Shown here piece after piece: positions 17,735-26,107 of a stretch of DNA of 46,400 nucleotides; position 1 is the first letter of the stretch, and every line of letters begins with the position of its first letter. A model generated the notes under the pieces. That model was not told where the DNA came from. It searched no databases and worked only from the letters and a program-made list of their open reading frames with translations. Origin of the DNA: Planctomycetota bacterium (GTDB taxonomy: Bacteria > Planctomycetota > Phycisphaerae > UBA1845); the NCBI GenBank assembly GCA_029558835.1, contig JAKQDH010000009.1, positions 1-46,400 on the forward strand. The letters are read 5' to 3'. Made by a program: the position numbers and the translations under genes.

Positions 17735-20403
17735 GAGCCGAAGCGCTCCTGCCATTCCTTCAAGCGACGCAGCGCGTCCAGCGGCGTCATCTGGTCGGGG
17801 TCCACGGCGCGAAAGGCCTCATAGAGTTCCTCGGCCGGGTCACGGAACAGCGGCAACTGCTTATCTTCCCGCGTGCGCCGGCGGGCCAGTTGCGGGGTGT
17901 GCGACTCCCGCGAGAAACCGCGCTGCAACTCCGCCAGGATTTCCTGACCGCGCCGCACGACGGGCACCGGCACCCCCGCCAGCCGCGCCACGTGCACGCC
18001 GTAGCTCTTGTCCGCTCCGCCCTCCACAATGCGATGCAGGAACACGATCGCCTCTTCCTGCCCGGCCGCCCCCTGCACCTCGCGCACGGCCACGTTCAGG
18101 TTCCGCACGCCCTGCAGCAACTCCGCCAGCTCCGTCAGTTCGTGATAATGCGTCGCCACCAGCGTGCGGCAGCGGATCTCGTTGGTCAGGTGCTCCGTGA
18201 TCGCCCAGGCCAGCGCCAGGCCGTCGAAGGTGCTCGTTCCCCTCCCTAACTCATCGAGGACCACCAGCGAGGCGTCGGTCGCGTGGCGCAGGATATTGGC
18301 AGCCTCGGTCATTTCCACCATGAACGTCGATTGCCCGCGCATCAGCTCATCGGAGGCTCCCACGCGGGCGAAGATGCGGTCCGCCAGGGCGAAACTCATC
18401 GCCTCCGCCGGGACGAACGACCCCGTCTGCGCCAGCAGCACCAGCAGGGCCACCTGTCTGATATACGTGCTCTTGCCGGCCATGTTCGGCCCGGTAATTA
18501 CCAAAACGCGGGCATGCTCGCGGTCCTGCAGGGTGTCATTGGGGACGAAGCGTTCCGCCAGGACCTGCTCCAGTACCGGGTGGCGCCCGGCCTGGATGTC
18601 CAGCCGGCCGGGGTCGTCGGTGATGGCCGGCCGGACGTAACGCCGTTCGCGGGCAAGCTGGGCCAGGCCGGCAATGGCGTCCAGCCGGCCGACGGCGTCC
18701 GCTACCCGCAACAGGTCGGCGGTGCGCCCGGCGAGCTGCACGCGCAACTGCTCGAACAACTCGTACTCCAGTTCGCAGGCCCGCTCCTGGGCGGTCAGCG
18801 CGTCCTGCTCGAAGCGCTTCAGCTCGTCCGTGATGTAACGCTCGGCGTTCTTGACCGTCTGCTTGCGGACGTAGGTCGGCGGCACCTGCCCCTTGAAGGC
18901 GTTGGACACCTCGATGTAGTAGCCGAAGACGCGGTTGTAGCCGACCTTCAGCGACGCCAGGCCGGTGGCTTCGATCTGCTGTTTCTGATACTGCGCCAGC
19001 CATTGTTGCCCATCGCGGCCCAGCGCGTGCAGTCGATCCAGCTCCGCGTGGAAGCCGTCGGCGATGATGCCGCCCTCCCGCAGGGCGAGCGGCGGATCAT
19101 CACGCAGGGCGCGGCGCAGCAGATCGGCCAGGTCCTCCAGGCCCCGCATGTCGTCGGCGACCCGGCTCAGCCACTGCACTTGCGTTTCGCGCAGTAGATT
19201 TCCGGCCGCGGGCAGTGTCTCCAGCGTGCGGCCCAAACCCTTCAGGTCGCGCGGATTCGCCCGCGCCAGGGCGATGCGCGCGGTGATGCGTTCGACGTCG
19301 GCCATTTCCTTCAATAGTGCACGCAGGCGGCCGCGCGTCGAATCAGCTTCCAGCAGACAGGCCACGGCGTCCTGCCGCGCGACGATCTCGTCAGCCTTGG
19401 TCAAGGGGTAGCTGAGCCAATGGCGGAGCTTGCGGCCGCCGATGGGATGCACCGTCCGGTCCATGGCGTGCAGCAGCGTCCCGGCTCGTCCTTCGCCGCG
19501 CAGCGGCTGCGAAACTTCCAGGGCCCGCCAGGAGTTGGCGTCCACTTGCAGGTAATCAGCGCCGCTACGGCGACGCAACGTAGCCAGGTGTCCCAGTGAG
19601 GTCTTCTGCGTCTCCTGCAAGTACTGCACGAGTGCCCCGGCCGCCGCCAGCCCCGGCGTAAACTCGTCAAAGCCGAATCCGGCCAGCGTGACCACGCCGA
19701 AGTGCTTGAGCAGCACCTGCTCCGCCTGATAGGCCGCGAACTCGTGGGCGGGGCGCGTTGTCACGCTGACGGGCAGCAGCTCCACGAGGCGATCAGCCCA
19801 CGCGCGGGCGGGGGATTCCCGTTCCTCGTCGATGAGCAGCTCGGCCGGCGCCAGGCGCACCAGCTCATCGCGCAGGTTGGCTTCCTCGACCTCGACGACC
19901 TCGAAGCGTCCGCCGGCCAACTCGACCACGGCCAAGCCGACCTCCTTGCCGTGAAAGCACAGGGCCGCCAGCAGGTTGTCGTCGGCCGCGGGGAGCATGC
20001 CGGCATCGGTCAAGGTGCCGGCCGTGACGATACGTGTGACCTCCCGGCGTACGAGGCCCTTGGCCTCTTTCGGGTCTTCCACCTGCTCGGAGATGGCGAC
20101 CTTGTAGCCGGCCGCCACCAGCTTGCGCAGGTACGTCTCCAGGGCATGATGGGGAACCCCCGCCAGCGGCACCGGGTTAGCGCCCTTGTCGCGTGAGGTG
20201 AGCGTCAGGCCCAGCACCTTCGCGCACAGCACGGCGTCTTCGTAGAAGGTCTCGTAGAAGTCGCCCATGCGGAAGAGCAGGATGGCATCGCCGACGCGGC
20301 GCTTCTGCTCGACGTACTGGCGCATGGCCGGCGTCAGCGCGTCCGGTTGAACACCGGCCAGGCTGGGCGAAGCAGCGGGCGGCTTGGTCTTTGACGATCG
20401 CAT
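17731..20403 (-). CDS. mutS: DNA mismatch repair protein MutS
   Basis: 890 residues, full length. MutS binds mismatches as a dimer and uses ATP to recruit MutL. The mismatch-reading Phe-X-Glu is present (MGDFYETF, Phe49 and Glu51). The core and clamp region follows, and the ATPase domain begins with the Walker A motif at about residue 638 (GPNMAGKST), then STFMVEMTE, the Walker B region VVLDELGRGTST and ATHYHELTE. It overlaps the downstream EEP-family gene by four bases and lies 62 bases after the acyl-carrier-like gene, so the three probably form one transcription unit. No mutL is in the window. Confidence 0.97.
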   Translation of the reverse strand: MRSSKTKPPAASPSLAGVQPDALTPAMRQYVEQKRRVGDAILLFRMGDFYETFYEDAVLCAKVLGLTLTSRDKGANPVPLAGVPHHALETYLRKLVAAGYKVAISEQVEDPKEAKGLVRREVTRIVTAGTLTDAGMLPAADDNLLAALCFHGKEVGLAVVELAGGRFEVVEVEEANLRDELVRLAPAELLIDEERESPARAWADRLVELLPVSVTTRPAHEFAAYQAEQVLLKHFGVVTLAGFGFDEFTPGLAAAGALVQYLQETQKTSLGHLATLRRRSGADYLQVDANSWRALEVSQPLRGEGRAGTLLHAMDRTVHPIGGRKLRHWLSYPLTKADEIVARQDAVACLLEADSTRGRLRALLKEMADVERITARIALARANPRDLKGLGRTLETLPAAGNLLRETQVQWLSRVADDMRGLEDLADLLRRALRDDPPLALREGGIIADGFHAELDRLHALGRDGQQWLAQYQKQQIEATGLASLKVGYNRVFGYYIEVSNAFKGQVPPTYVRKQTVKNAERYITDELKRFEQDALTAQERACELEYELFEQLRVQLAGRTADLLRVADAVGRLDAIAGLAQLARERRYVRPAITDDPGRLDIQAGRHPVLEQVLAERFVPNDTLQDREHARVLVITGPNMAGKSTYIRQVALLVLLAQTGSFVPAEAMSFALADRIFARVGASDELMRGQSTFMVEMTEAANILRHATDASLVVLDELGRGTSTFDGLALAWAITEHLTNEIRCRTLVATHYHELTELAELLQGVRNLNVAVREVQGAAGQEEAIVFLHRIVEGGADKSYGVHVARLAGVPVPVVRRGQEILAELQRGFSRESHTPQLARRRTREDKQLPLFRDPAEELYEAFRAVDPDQMTPLDALRRLKEWQERFGS

Positions 20404-20465
20404 CGAGATTGCGCTTCCCCCTTCCGGGCTCGACGCCGCACAGACGCCGATGCTGTCCTGAGCGC

Positions 20466-20921
20466 TTAGATGAGGCTCCCGCCGTCGGTAGTGTGCAAAC
20501 CATGGTCCGCTGGGCGACCGTTTGCCCTCATGTACTCGAAGATACCTCCGAGTGTGACATTTCCCGAGACCAACTGTTCGGGATACTCAGTCTTGTACTC
20601 GTCTTCGAGGTTCATAAGGAGTACTTCTGTCTCTATGCAGTCGCCGACCCGCCACCATGGGTACATCGCTCTGTAGACCCCCATCAGCTTGTCGTCCGGC
20701 GCGAACTTCAGGCGCTGCTGCTCTCGGAAGCCGAAGGCCTCGATGAAGATCGTCAAGAAGCGCCGAATCTCAGCGCCGGATGCGTCGGGGAACCTGCGTT
20801 TCCAGGCCCGCCCCATGCAGCCTCGGCCGCGATACGCCTTCGGCAGGTCATCACAAAGAACCGCATGGGCGCCTGCGGCGAGGAGATACGAGATCAGGAC
20901 GATCCACATCCAGGTGCTCAT
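20466..20921 (-). CDS. Membrane-anchored acyl-carrier-protein-like protein with Cys in place of the modified Ser
   Basis: 151 residues from the ATG at 20921, chosen because GGGAGGT lies 8 bases upstream. Residues about 4-20 form one hydrophobic helix. The C-terminal 70 residues can be aligned by eye with acyl carrier proteins: DDKLMGVY corresponds to the first helix region, VGDCIETEVLLMNLEDEY to the DSL-helix II segment and TLGGIFEYM to the last helix. The Ser that carries phosphopantetheine is Cys here. It may therefore be an unmodified structural relative (compare DUF1493-type proteins) or use another chemistry. It lies just upstream of mutS on the same strand, with no obvious functional link. 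The ACP likeness is my inference. Confidence 0.6.
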   Translation of the reverse strand: MSTWMWIVLISYLLAAGAHAVLCDDLPKAYRGRGCMGRAWKRRFPDASGAEIRRFLTIFIEAFGFREQQRLKFAPDDKLMGVYRAMYPWWRVGDCIETEVLLMNLEDEYKTEYPEQLVSGNVTLGGIFEYMRANGRPADHGLHTTDGGSLI

Positions 20922-21242
20922 GCCCGCTACCTCCCGACTGCGTCTCGCCCCGCTTCTGCTGCAGCCCAAGGGACCATTCGGCTGCCTCCCTCCCGTGACC
21001 ACCGCAGACCAGGAGGCTCTCCGCCCCCTGGAGGAGACTCTGCGCCCCTCCATTGGAATCCCCCGTCGCGGCGCCTGCAAGTCCGCTGCTGACGTGCTCA
21101 GACCCGCGGGCGCAAGCCCGTGGACACGGCCCACCCCGGCATGCGTCCGTGGGCGTCATTGCGTCCCGTGTCACCGGGCTCGCGCCCGACGCTCCCGCGC
21201 ACCGTCGCCTTACCCCGCGCGGTTGCGTAGAATAGCGATGCC
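20922..21242. other. Intergenic region with repeat copy C and a duplicated promoter
   Basis: This stretch holds the promoter side of the acyl-carrier-like gene, repeat copy C (21096-21194) and a TAGAAT box at 21228-21233. That box sits 9 bases before the ATG of the mnmA fragment, in the same geometry as the TACAAT of the intact mnmA. No gene is seen. Confidence 0.6.
21096..21194 (-). repeat. REP-like double-hairpin repeat, copy C (inverted)
   Basis: Read on the minus strand it begins GAGCGTCGGGCGCGAGCCCG, then has the GTGACACGG block and ends with the GGGCTTGCGCCCGC hairpin and TGAGC, matching copies A and B in order and spacing. Copies A and B are much closer to each other than to this one. 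Confidence 0.8.
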
Positions 21243-21443
21243 ATGCCAGCGCAGCGGGAGAAGGTCGTAGTGGCCCTGAGCGGCGGGGTGGACTCCAGCG
21301 TCGCCGCCTGTCTGCTCGTCGAGCAGCGCGATCACGTGACGGATCTGTTCGCGCACGTCGGCATGGAGGCGGAGGCTCAGGCGTGCCTGCCTATCCCGCC
21401 GCCGGTTACGGCAGAGCCCATACCTCGGCGAGTTCTGCGCTGA
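21243..21443 (+). pseudogene. Truncated duplicate of the mnmA 5' end
   Basis: The 66-codon frame starts like the intact mnmA at 22269: KVVVALSGGVDSSVAACLLV here against KVVVAMSGGVDSSVAACLLV there. The PP-loop is intact, but similarity fades after about 45 codons and the rest of the enzyme is missing. It ends over the 3' end of the convergent ICMT-like gene (21406). The similarity also takes in the -10 box and its 9-base distance to the ATG. It is most simply a dead remnant of a partial duplication, though a short peptide could still be made. Confidence 0.85.
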
Positions 21444-21981
21444 GCGCCAGAGCGGCAAACATGATACCGCCGGGAATCTCCGCGCAAGCGTCGCGCCACC
21501 GGACGACGAGGTCGAGCGAGTTGCCGCCTTGCCAGAATCGGGGCAGCAGGCGGGGCGTGCCCGCGCAATAGGCTTGCCACTCGGCACCGAAACTCGCCGC
21601 CAGATTCCGTTCCTCGATGCGGATCTTGACCGCGTAGGCGCCGACGCAACACAGCATGCTCGCCACGACGAACGGGGTGTTCTGGGCGATGGTGCAGACG
21701 CCCAGCAACGCCAGCAGGCTGCCGAGGTACAGCGGATGTCGGCACCACGCGTACGGGCCGGTCTGCACGAGGCGCTTGCCCTTCCACGGCCGGATGTGAG
21801 CCCCGGCCCAAAGTCGCAGCGCCAACCCCAGCAGGACCACGGCCGCGCCGACGATGTCCACCAGTGTGTGCAGCGGCGTGGCATCGGCGAACCACTGGCG
21901 GCGGTACAGCATGGCAGCGCCTCCGGCTGCCGCCAACCAGCCCACCATCAGCAGCGCGCGCCAGCGTCGTGGAAATCTCAT
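21406..21981 (-). CDS. Isoprenylcysteine carboxyl methyltransferase (ICMT/PEMT)-like membrane protein
   Basis: 191 residues with about four or five hydrophobic segments. The family signature is clear: LVQTGPYAWCRHPLYLGSLL (about 91-110), the RHP-Y-G motif that binds S-adenosylmethionine, followed by the IRIEERNLAASFGAEWQAY segment with the conserved EE pair. Bacterial members methylate membrane-associated substrates that are mostly unknown; bacteria lack the prenylated CAAX substrates of the eukaryotic enzyme. It lies between the mnmA fragment and the intact mnmA on the opposite strand and may have been captured when the duplication took place. Confidence 0.87.
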   Translation of the reverse strand: MRFPRRWRALLMVGWLAAAGGAAMLYRRQWFADATPLHTLVDIVGAAVVLLGLALRLWAGAHIRPWKGKRLVQTGPYAWCRHPLYLGSLLALLGVCTIAQNTPFVVASMLCCVGAYAVKIRIEERNLAASFGAEWQAYCAGTPRLLPRFWQGGNSLDLVVRWRDACAEIPGGIMFAALALSAELAEVWALP

Positions 21982-22253
21982 GGCATTCTCCCGGGCCGCG
22001 GAAGTAGGTTCTTGGCCATCCGCTCACGCACCACGTGTTGGCTCGCGTGGGGAGCAGCGCCCGGCCCCGGCGCTTGCCGCGCCGCGTCCATTGCACTGGG
22101 GAGTCTACCTCCCCAGCGGCGCTCGTTCAAGTGTTCCGCCGGGCGAGCCATGCGGGGCGACTCCCCTCGCCCGAAACCCGTCCACTCGCGCGCGGGGTCG
22201 GCTCGCTCGGGATGACGCCGCCCCCACACTTGGGGGGAGGGTCGGCGGGCGAC

Positions 22254-22259
22254 TACAAT
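22254..22259 (+). promoter_or_regulatory. -10 box TACAAT of mnmA, leaderless geometry
   Basis: TACAAT lies 9 bases before the ATG at 22269. A poor -35 candidate, TTGGGG, lies at 22230-22235 with an 18-base spacer. There is no ribosome site before the ATG, so the transcript is probably leaderless or nearly so. Confidence 0.55.
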
Positions 22260-22268
22260 CCGCGGACC

Positions 22269-23441
22269 ATGAACGCGCAGCGTGGGAAAGTCGTGGTGGC
22301 CATGAGCGGCGGGGTGGACTCCAGCGTCGCCGCCTGCCTGCTGGTGGAGCAGGGCTTCGACGTGACGGGTCTGTTCATGCGCGTGGGCGCGGAACCGGTG
22401 GCGGAAGCGTTCCCGCCCGGGCGGGCTCCCGCGGCCGACACCCACCAGGGCTGTTGCAGCGCCGCCGACGCGGCCGACGCGCGTCACGTCGCCGGCATGC
22501 TCGGCATCCCGTTCTATGCCCTCAACTTCAAGGAGGACTTCGAGCGGATCATCGAGTACTTCGTCGACGAATACGCCCGCGGACGCACGCCCAATCCGTG
22601 CATCCTGTGCAACGATCAACTCAAGTTCGGCAAGCTGCTCCGCTACGCCGACGCGATCGGCGCGCGGTACGTGGCCACCGGACACTACGCCCAGATTGAG
22701 CGGCGTCCGCAAGGACCGGTGCTGCGGCGGGGCGTCGATCCCGCGAAGGACCAGTCCTACGTTCTGTTCGCCATCGACCGCAAGGCGCTGGGACGCATCC
22801 TGCTGCCGGTGGGCGGCCTGGAGAAGCCGGCGGTGCGGGACCTGGCGGCGCGCTACGGCCTGCCGAACCGCGATAAGCCGGATTCCGTTGAAATCTGCTT
22901 CGTGCCGGACAACGATTACGCCCGCGTGGTGGCCGCGCGGCGCCCGGCGGCGTTTGTTCCCGGCGAAGTGCGTGACCCGGCCGGCAAGCTGCTCGGCCGG
23001 CACCGCGGCCTGCCCCATTACACGGTCGGCCAGCGCCGCGGCCTGGGCATCTCCGCGCCCGTGCCGCTGTACGTGACCGCCATCGACGTCGGTGCCAATA
23101 CCGTGACACTCGGGCCACGGGCGGCACTGCTGCGTTGCGGGTTGCGCGCGGCGCAGGCGAACTTCCTGATCGATCCGCCGGCGGCAACGTTCCGCGGGGA
23201 AGTGCAGATTCGGTACCTGCACCGGGCAGCGCCGGCCAGCGTGGAGTTGCTCGGCCAAGGGCAATTCCGGGTTTGGTTCGACGAGCCGCAGGCGGCCATC
23301 ACGCCGGGCCAGGCGGCCGTTATCTACGACGGCGACGTCGTAATCGGCGGCGGCTGGATCGAGCAGGCGGAAAACGGCAAGGCGCCGGAGGGCAGCAGTC
23401 TGTCGGGTGGCATGCCTACCCGCGACAGCCGTCGCGGGTAG
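22269..23441 (+). CDS. mnmA: tRNA-specific 2-thiouridylase MnmA
   Basis: 390 residues. MnmA activates U34 of certain tRNAs (Lys, Glu, Gln) with ATP and inserts sulfur relayed as a persulfide. The N-terminal PP-loop SGGVDSSV (13-20) binds ATP. The NPCILCN motif holds the first catalytic Cys at about 111, and SVEICFVPDNDY holds the second. FVPGEVRDPAGKLLGRH and YTVGQRRGLGI are family blocks. The upstream frame is open, but the ATG at 22269 matches the family N-terminus and the -10 box just before it. The usual C-terminus (about GGGWI) is extended by some 24 residues, the last of them encoded by the hairpin repeat at 23411-23446, which also supplies the TAG stop. Confidence 0.95.
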   Translation: MNAQRGKVVVAMSGGVDSSVAACLLVEQGFDVTGLFMRVGAEPVAEAFPPGRAPAADTHQGCCSAADAADARHVAGMLGIPFYALNFKEDFERIIEYFVDEYARGRTPNPCILCNDQLKFGKLLRYADAIGARYVATGHYAQIERRPQGPVLRRGVDPAKDQSYVLFAIDRKALGRILLPVGGLEKPAVRDLAARYGLPNRDKPDSVEICFVPDNDYARVVAARRPAAFVPGEVRDPAGKLLGRHRGLPHYTVGQRRGLGISAPVPLYVTAIDVGANTVTLGPRAALLRCGLRAAQANFLIDPPAATFRGEVQIRYLHRAAPASVELLGQGQFRVWFDEPQAAITPGQAAVIYDGDVVIGGGWIEQAENGKAPEGSSLSGGMPTRDSRRG

Positions 23442-23446
23442 GCATG
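23411..23446 (+). repeat. Perfect 16-bp stem palindromic repeat overlapping the mnmA stop
   Basis: Arms at 23411-23426 and 23431-23446 pair perfectly around an AGCC loop. The mnmA stop codon (23439-23441) lies in the right arm. The lead-in GGGTGGCATGC is shared with the 24-base tandem repeats at 11935. It may work as a transcript-end hairpin, although no T-run follows. Confidence 0.92.
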
Positions 23447-23535
23447 TTCCTGCCCTGGGGTGTGGATCCTCGCCTCCCTTACCTTCACCCCTGGCGCGGC
23501 CACCCGCAAGTCCAGGGCCGGCGCAGAGACGCAAT

Positions 23536-24543
23536 ATGAGGTTGCTTGTTCTTCATGCCGGGGCCCTCGGGGATTGTGCGCTGACGCTGCACGCCATCGC
23601 CGGCCTGCGGTCGGCCGCCCCCGACGTTCGGGTGACCCTCGCGGCCCGCTCCCCGCTGGCCCCATGGGCGGCCGGGCACGGGCTCATCGACCGGGCGGTC
23701 GATCTGGAAAGCCTCAGCCTGCACCCGTTCTACAGCGCGGCCGCCGAGGCCGTCTGCGGGCCGCAGACGCTGCGGTTCCTGCGTGACTTCGACCGCGTCA
23801 TCAGCTTCCTCGGCGGACCGGAGGAGACAGTGTCGCGGCGTCTGCGCGCGGCGGTCGGCGACCGCGTGGTGGTTGTCGATCCGAAGCCGGACGCCGTCAC
23901 CGAGGCAACGGGCAGGCACATCACACAGCAATGGGCGGCCGCCCTTACAGCGCAGGATGTTGCGGTGGATGCGACCGCACAGGCGTATATACCGCGCCCA
24001 GCGGGCGGGCCGGCGCCGCCGCGTCGGCAGCACGCTCCCGAGGCGCTCACTTCCACCGAGCGTGCCATTATCTGTCACCCGGGGAGCGGTTCGGCGCACA
24101 AGTGCTGTACGCTCGACGCCTGGGAAGCGGTGGTCGGCCTGCTGCGCGAAGCAGGGCATTCAGTGTGGTGGATGACAGGCCCGGCTGAAGCGGACCGCCT
24201 CGGTGCCGCCGCGCTGGAACGGCTGGCGGCGACCGCGCCGCTCGTCCGCCTCGAGTCGGTGGTCGAAGCCGCGGAAGCTGTTCGGCTGGCCGACTGTTTC
24301 ATCGGCCACGACGCCGGGATGACACACGTGGCCGGCATCACCGGCGTCCTCACGATCGCGGTCTTCGGCCCCACCGACCCCGCGGTATGGCGTCCCCTCG
24401 GCCGGGCCTGTCGGATTGTGGGATTCCCCCGCGCCCCTGAGCCGCTGCTCACCTGGGCGCGGGGGATTGCTCGCCTGGCCCCTGTCTCCTCCCCGCGGCT
24501 TCCGTCGGGACCCTCCTCTCCCCTGGGGGAGAGGGCCGGGTGA
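23536..24543 (+). CDS. Glycosyltransferase family 9 (heptosyltransferase-like)
   Basis: 335 residues from the ATG at 23536, which starts the family N-terminus directly (MRLLVLHAGALGDCALTLHA). The fold is GT-B: the GALGD loop at the N-terminus, an IICHPGSGSAHKC segment (about 176-188) at the start of the second domain, DCFIGHDAGMTHVAG (about 254-268) for sugar-nucleotide binding, and VFGPTDPAVW. Relatives transfer ADP-heptose to lipopolysaccharide core, so a cell-envelope role is likely. The C-terminal residues after about 315 (rich in Pro, Ser and Gly) are encoded by a palindromic repeat and are probably not part of the fold. The gene lies 94 bases after mnmA. Confidence 0.86.
   Translation: MRLLVLHAGALGDCALTLHAIAGLRSAAPDVRVTLAARSPLAPWAAGHGLIDRAVDLESLSLHPFYSAAAEAVCGPQTLRFLRDFDRVISFLGGPEETVSRRLRAAVGDRVVVVDPKPDAVTEATGRHITQQWAAALTAQDVAVDATAQAYIPRPAGGPAPPRRQHAPEALTSTERAIICHPGSGSAHKCCTLDAWEAVVGLLREAGHSVWWMTGPAEADRLGAAALERLAATAPLVRLESVVEAAEAVRLADCFIGHDAGMTHVAGITGVLTIAVFGPTDPAVWRPLGRACRIVGFPRAPEPLLTWARGIARLAPVSSPRLPSGPSSPLGERAG
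24515..24534. repeat. Palindromic repeat at the 3' end of the glycosyltransferase gene
   Basis: Arms CCTCTCCCC and GGGAGAGG surround the centre of the palindrome, followed by GCCGGGTGAGGG. This is a widespread type of dispersed bacterial repeat (established knowledge, recalled). It is translated as SSPLGERAG and gives the gene its TGA stop at 24541. Confidence 0.75.
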
Positions 24544-24655
24544 GGGGGTACTTTGTGCGATCTCGACCCTCCCCCCGCCTCACCCTGTGCCCCGGACGCA
24601 CGCCGTCGGGGAGGTTGAGTGCATGGCGCCAGGCAGCACGTGAACGAAAACTCGC

Positions 24656-26107
24656 CTACGCTCCTTTCCGCGTGAACTGTTCCTCCAGTTCCTGGATCAA
24701 CTCCGCGAGGTTCTGCTGCCGCTGGCCCACCGGAGTCATCCACCGCACCACGCAGTTCGCCTGCAACTGACCCGAAATCCTCCGGTTCGCCAGGATCACC
24801 GTGGAGTGGTTCTTGTTGCCCATGAAGCGCCCGATCTCAGGGTAACTCATCGTCGTGTGCTTGCGCGACAGGTACATCGTGATCGCCCGGGCCAGGGCAA
24901 TCGTCCGGGTTTTCCGCGACGTGTGCAGGTCGGCCGGGTTGAGCCCGAAGAAGATGGCCACGCTGCTCTCGATGTCCGCCAGCATGACCACCGGCGCCGT
25001 CTGCCGCACCAACTCGCGCAAGGCCCGCTCCGCCAGCGCCACGGTCAGGGCCTCACCCGTCTGCCGCGCCTGATGTACCACGCGCAGCAGCGCGCCTTCC
25101 AACTCGCGCATATTGGAACGAACGTTGGCCGCGATGTGCTGAATGACTGCTTCGCCGACCTCGACCTGCATCCGCCGGGCGCGCCGCCGGAGCACTTCCG
25201 CCCGCGTCGAGGCATCGGGCGCGTCGATGCGCACCACCATCCCCGAGGCGAAGCGACTCACCAGCGACTCGGAGAAGTGCCCGATCATCTTCGGCGAGGC
25301 GTCCGAAGCCAGCACTACCTGCTTGCCCGCCGCCTCGACGCTCTGATAGGTGTGCAGGAACTCCTCCTGTGTGCCCCGCTTGTTGGCCAGGAAGTGAACG
25401 TCGTCGATGATCAGCACGTCGAGGTTGCGATAACGGTCCCGGAATGCTTCCTGCTCCTTGGCCTTGATGGCGTACACGTAGTCGTTGGTGAACTCCTCGC
25501 CGGACACGTAGCGACAGCGGAAACGCGGGTCGCGTTCCTGTAAGGCGTTGGCGATTCCCTGGAGCAGATGGGTTTTGCCCACCCCACACCCGCCGTGCAC
25601 AAATAGCGGGTTGTATTGTTCCCCGGGATGCTCGATGGCGCTGAGCGCCGCGGCATAGGCTAGCTGATTGCACGGACCGACAACGAAGTCCTCCATCTTC
25701 CCGCGCAGCGTCCGCCCCGCCGGCAGACCGCCCAACTGCTTATGCAGCCTGGCGACCCGCTCCGGATTGTTGGCGATGTAGTCGACCTGTCGGTCAGGTT
25801 GCCGCTTGCCCAGCCCCTTCGCCAGCGCCGGCTCCACCGTGAAACTCAGCGTGAACTCCTGGCCGGCAACCTCCCGCGCCGCCTCGCCGATCGCCTCGGC
25901 AAAATGCCGCTCAATCCACTCCGCAATAAACGGGTTCGGAGCGCTTACCCGCAGATAGCCGTCCGCGAACGTGAACCGGGTGACGTTCTTGAACCACACC
26001 CCGTACCGCTGCGGTCCGACCTTCTCCGCGATCCGCGCCGCCAAGCGGGCGACCGCGTCGTCTGCGCACGTGACCACCGGTAGCTCCTCGGTAAGGACAG
26101 GAACCAC
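24656..26107 (-). CDS. dnaA: Chromosomal replication initiator DnaA
   Basis: 483 residues from a GTG at 26107 with GGGAGAGGG just upstream. DnaA binds DnaA boxes at the origin and opens it in its ATP form. Domain I is at about 15-90 and a short variable domain II follows. Domain III (about 135-345) has the Walker A motif at 172-179 (GCGVGKT), Walker B VLIIDDVHFL and a sensor region. Domain IV has the DnaA-box reading helices, with ARAITMYLSRKHTTMSYPEIG and MGNKNHSTVI at about 405-445. No other replication gene (dnaN, recF, gyrB, rpmH) is next to it, which is unusual for many bacteria but known among planctomycetes. Confidence 0.96.
   Translation of the reverse strand: MVPVLTEELPVVTCADDAVARLAARIAEKVGPQRYGVWFKNVTRFTFADGYLRVSAPNPFIAEWIERHFAEAIGEAAREVAGQEFTLSFTVEPALAKGLGKRQPDRQVDYIANNPERVARLHKQLGGLPAGRTLRGKMEDFVVGPCNQLAYAAALSAIEHPGEQYNPLFVHGGCGVGKTHLLQGIANALQERDPRFRCRYVSGEEFTNDYVYAIKAKEQEAFRDRYRNLDVLIIDDVHFLANKRGTQEEFLHTYQSVEAAGKQVVLASDASPKMIGHFSESLVSRFASGMVVRIDAPDASTRAEVLRRRARRMQVEVGEAVIQHIAANVRSNMRELEGALLRVVHQARQTGEALTVALAERALRELVRQTAPVVMLADIESSVAIFFGLNPADLHTSRKTRTIALARAITMYLSRKHTTMSYPEIGRFMGNKNHSTVILANRRISGQLQANCVVRWMTPVGQRQQNLAELIQELEEQFTRKGA

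Noticed and set aside
21978..23534. 518-codon minus-strand frame
   Set aside because: Antisense to mnmA, which has a full set of motifs; no recognisable protein in the shadow frame.
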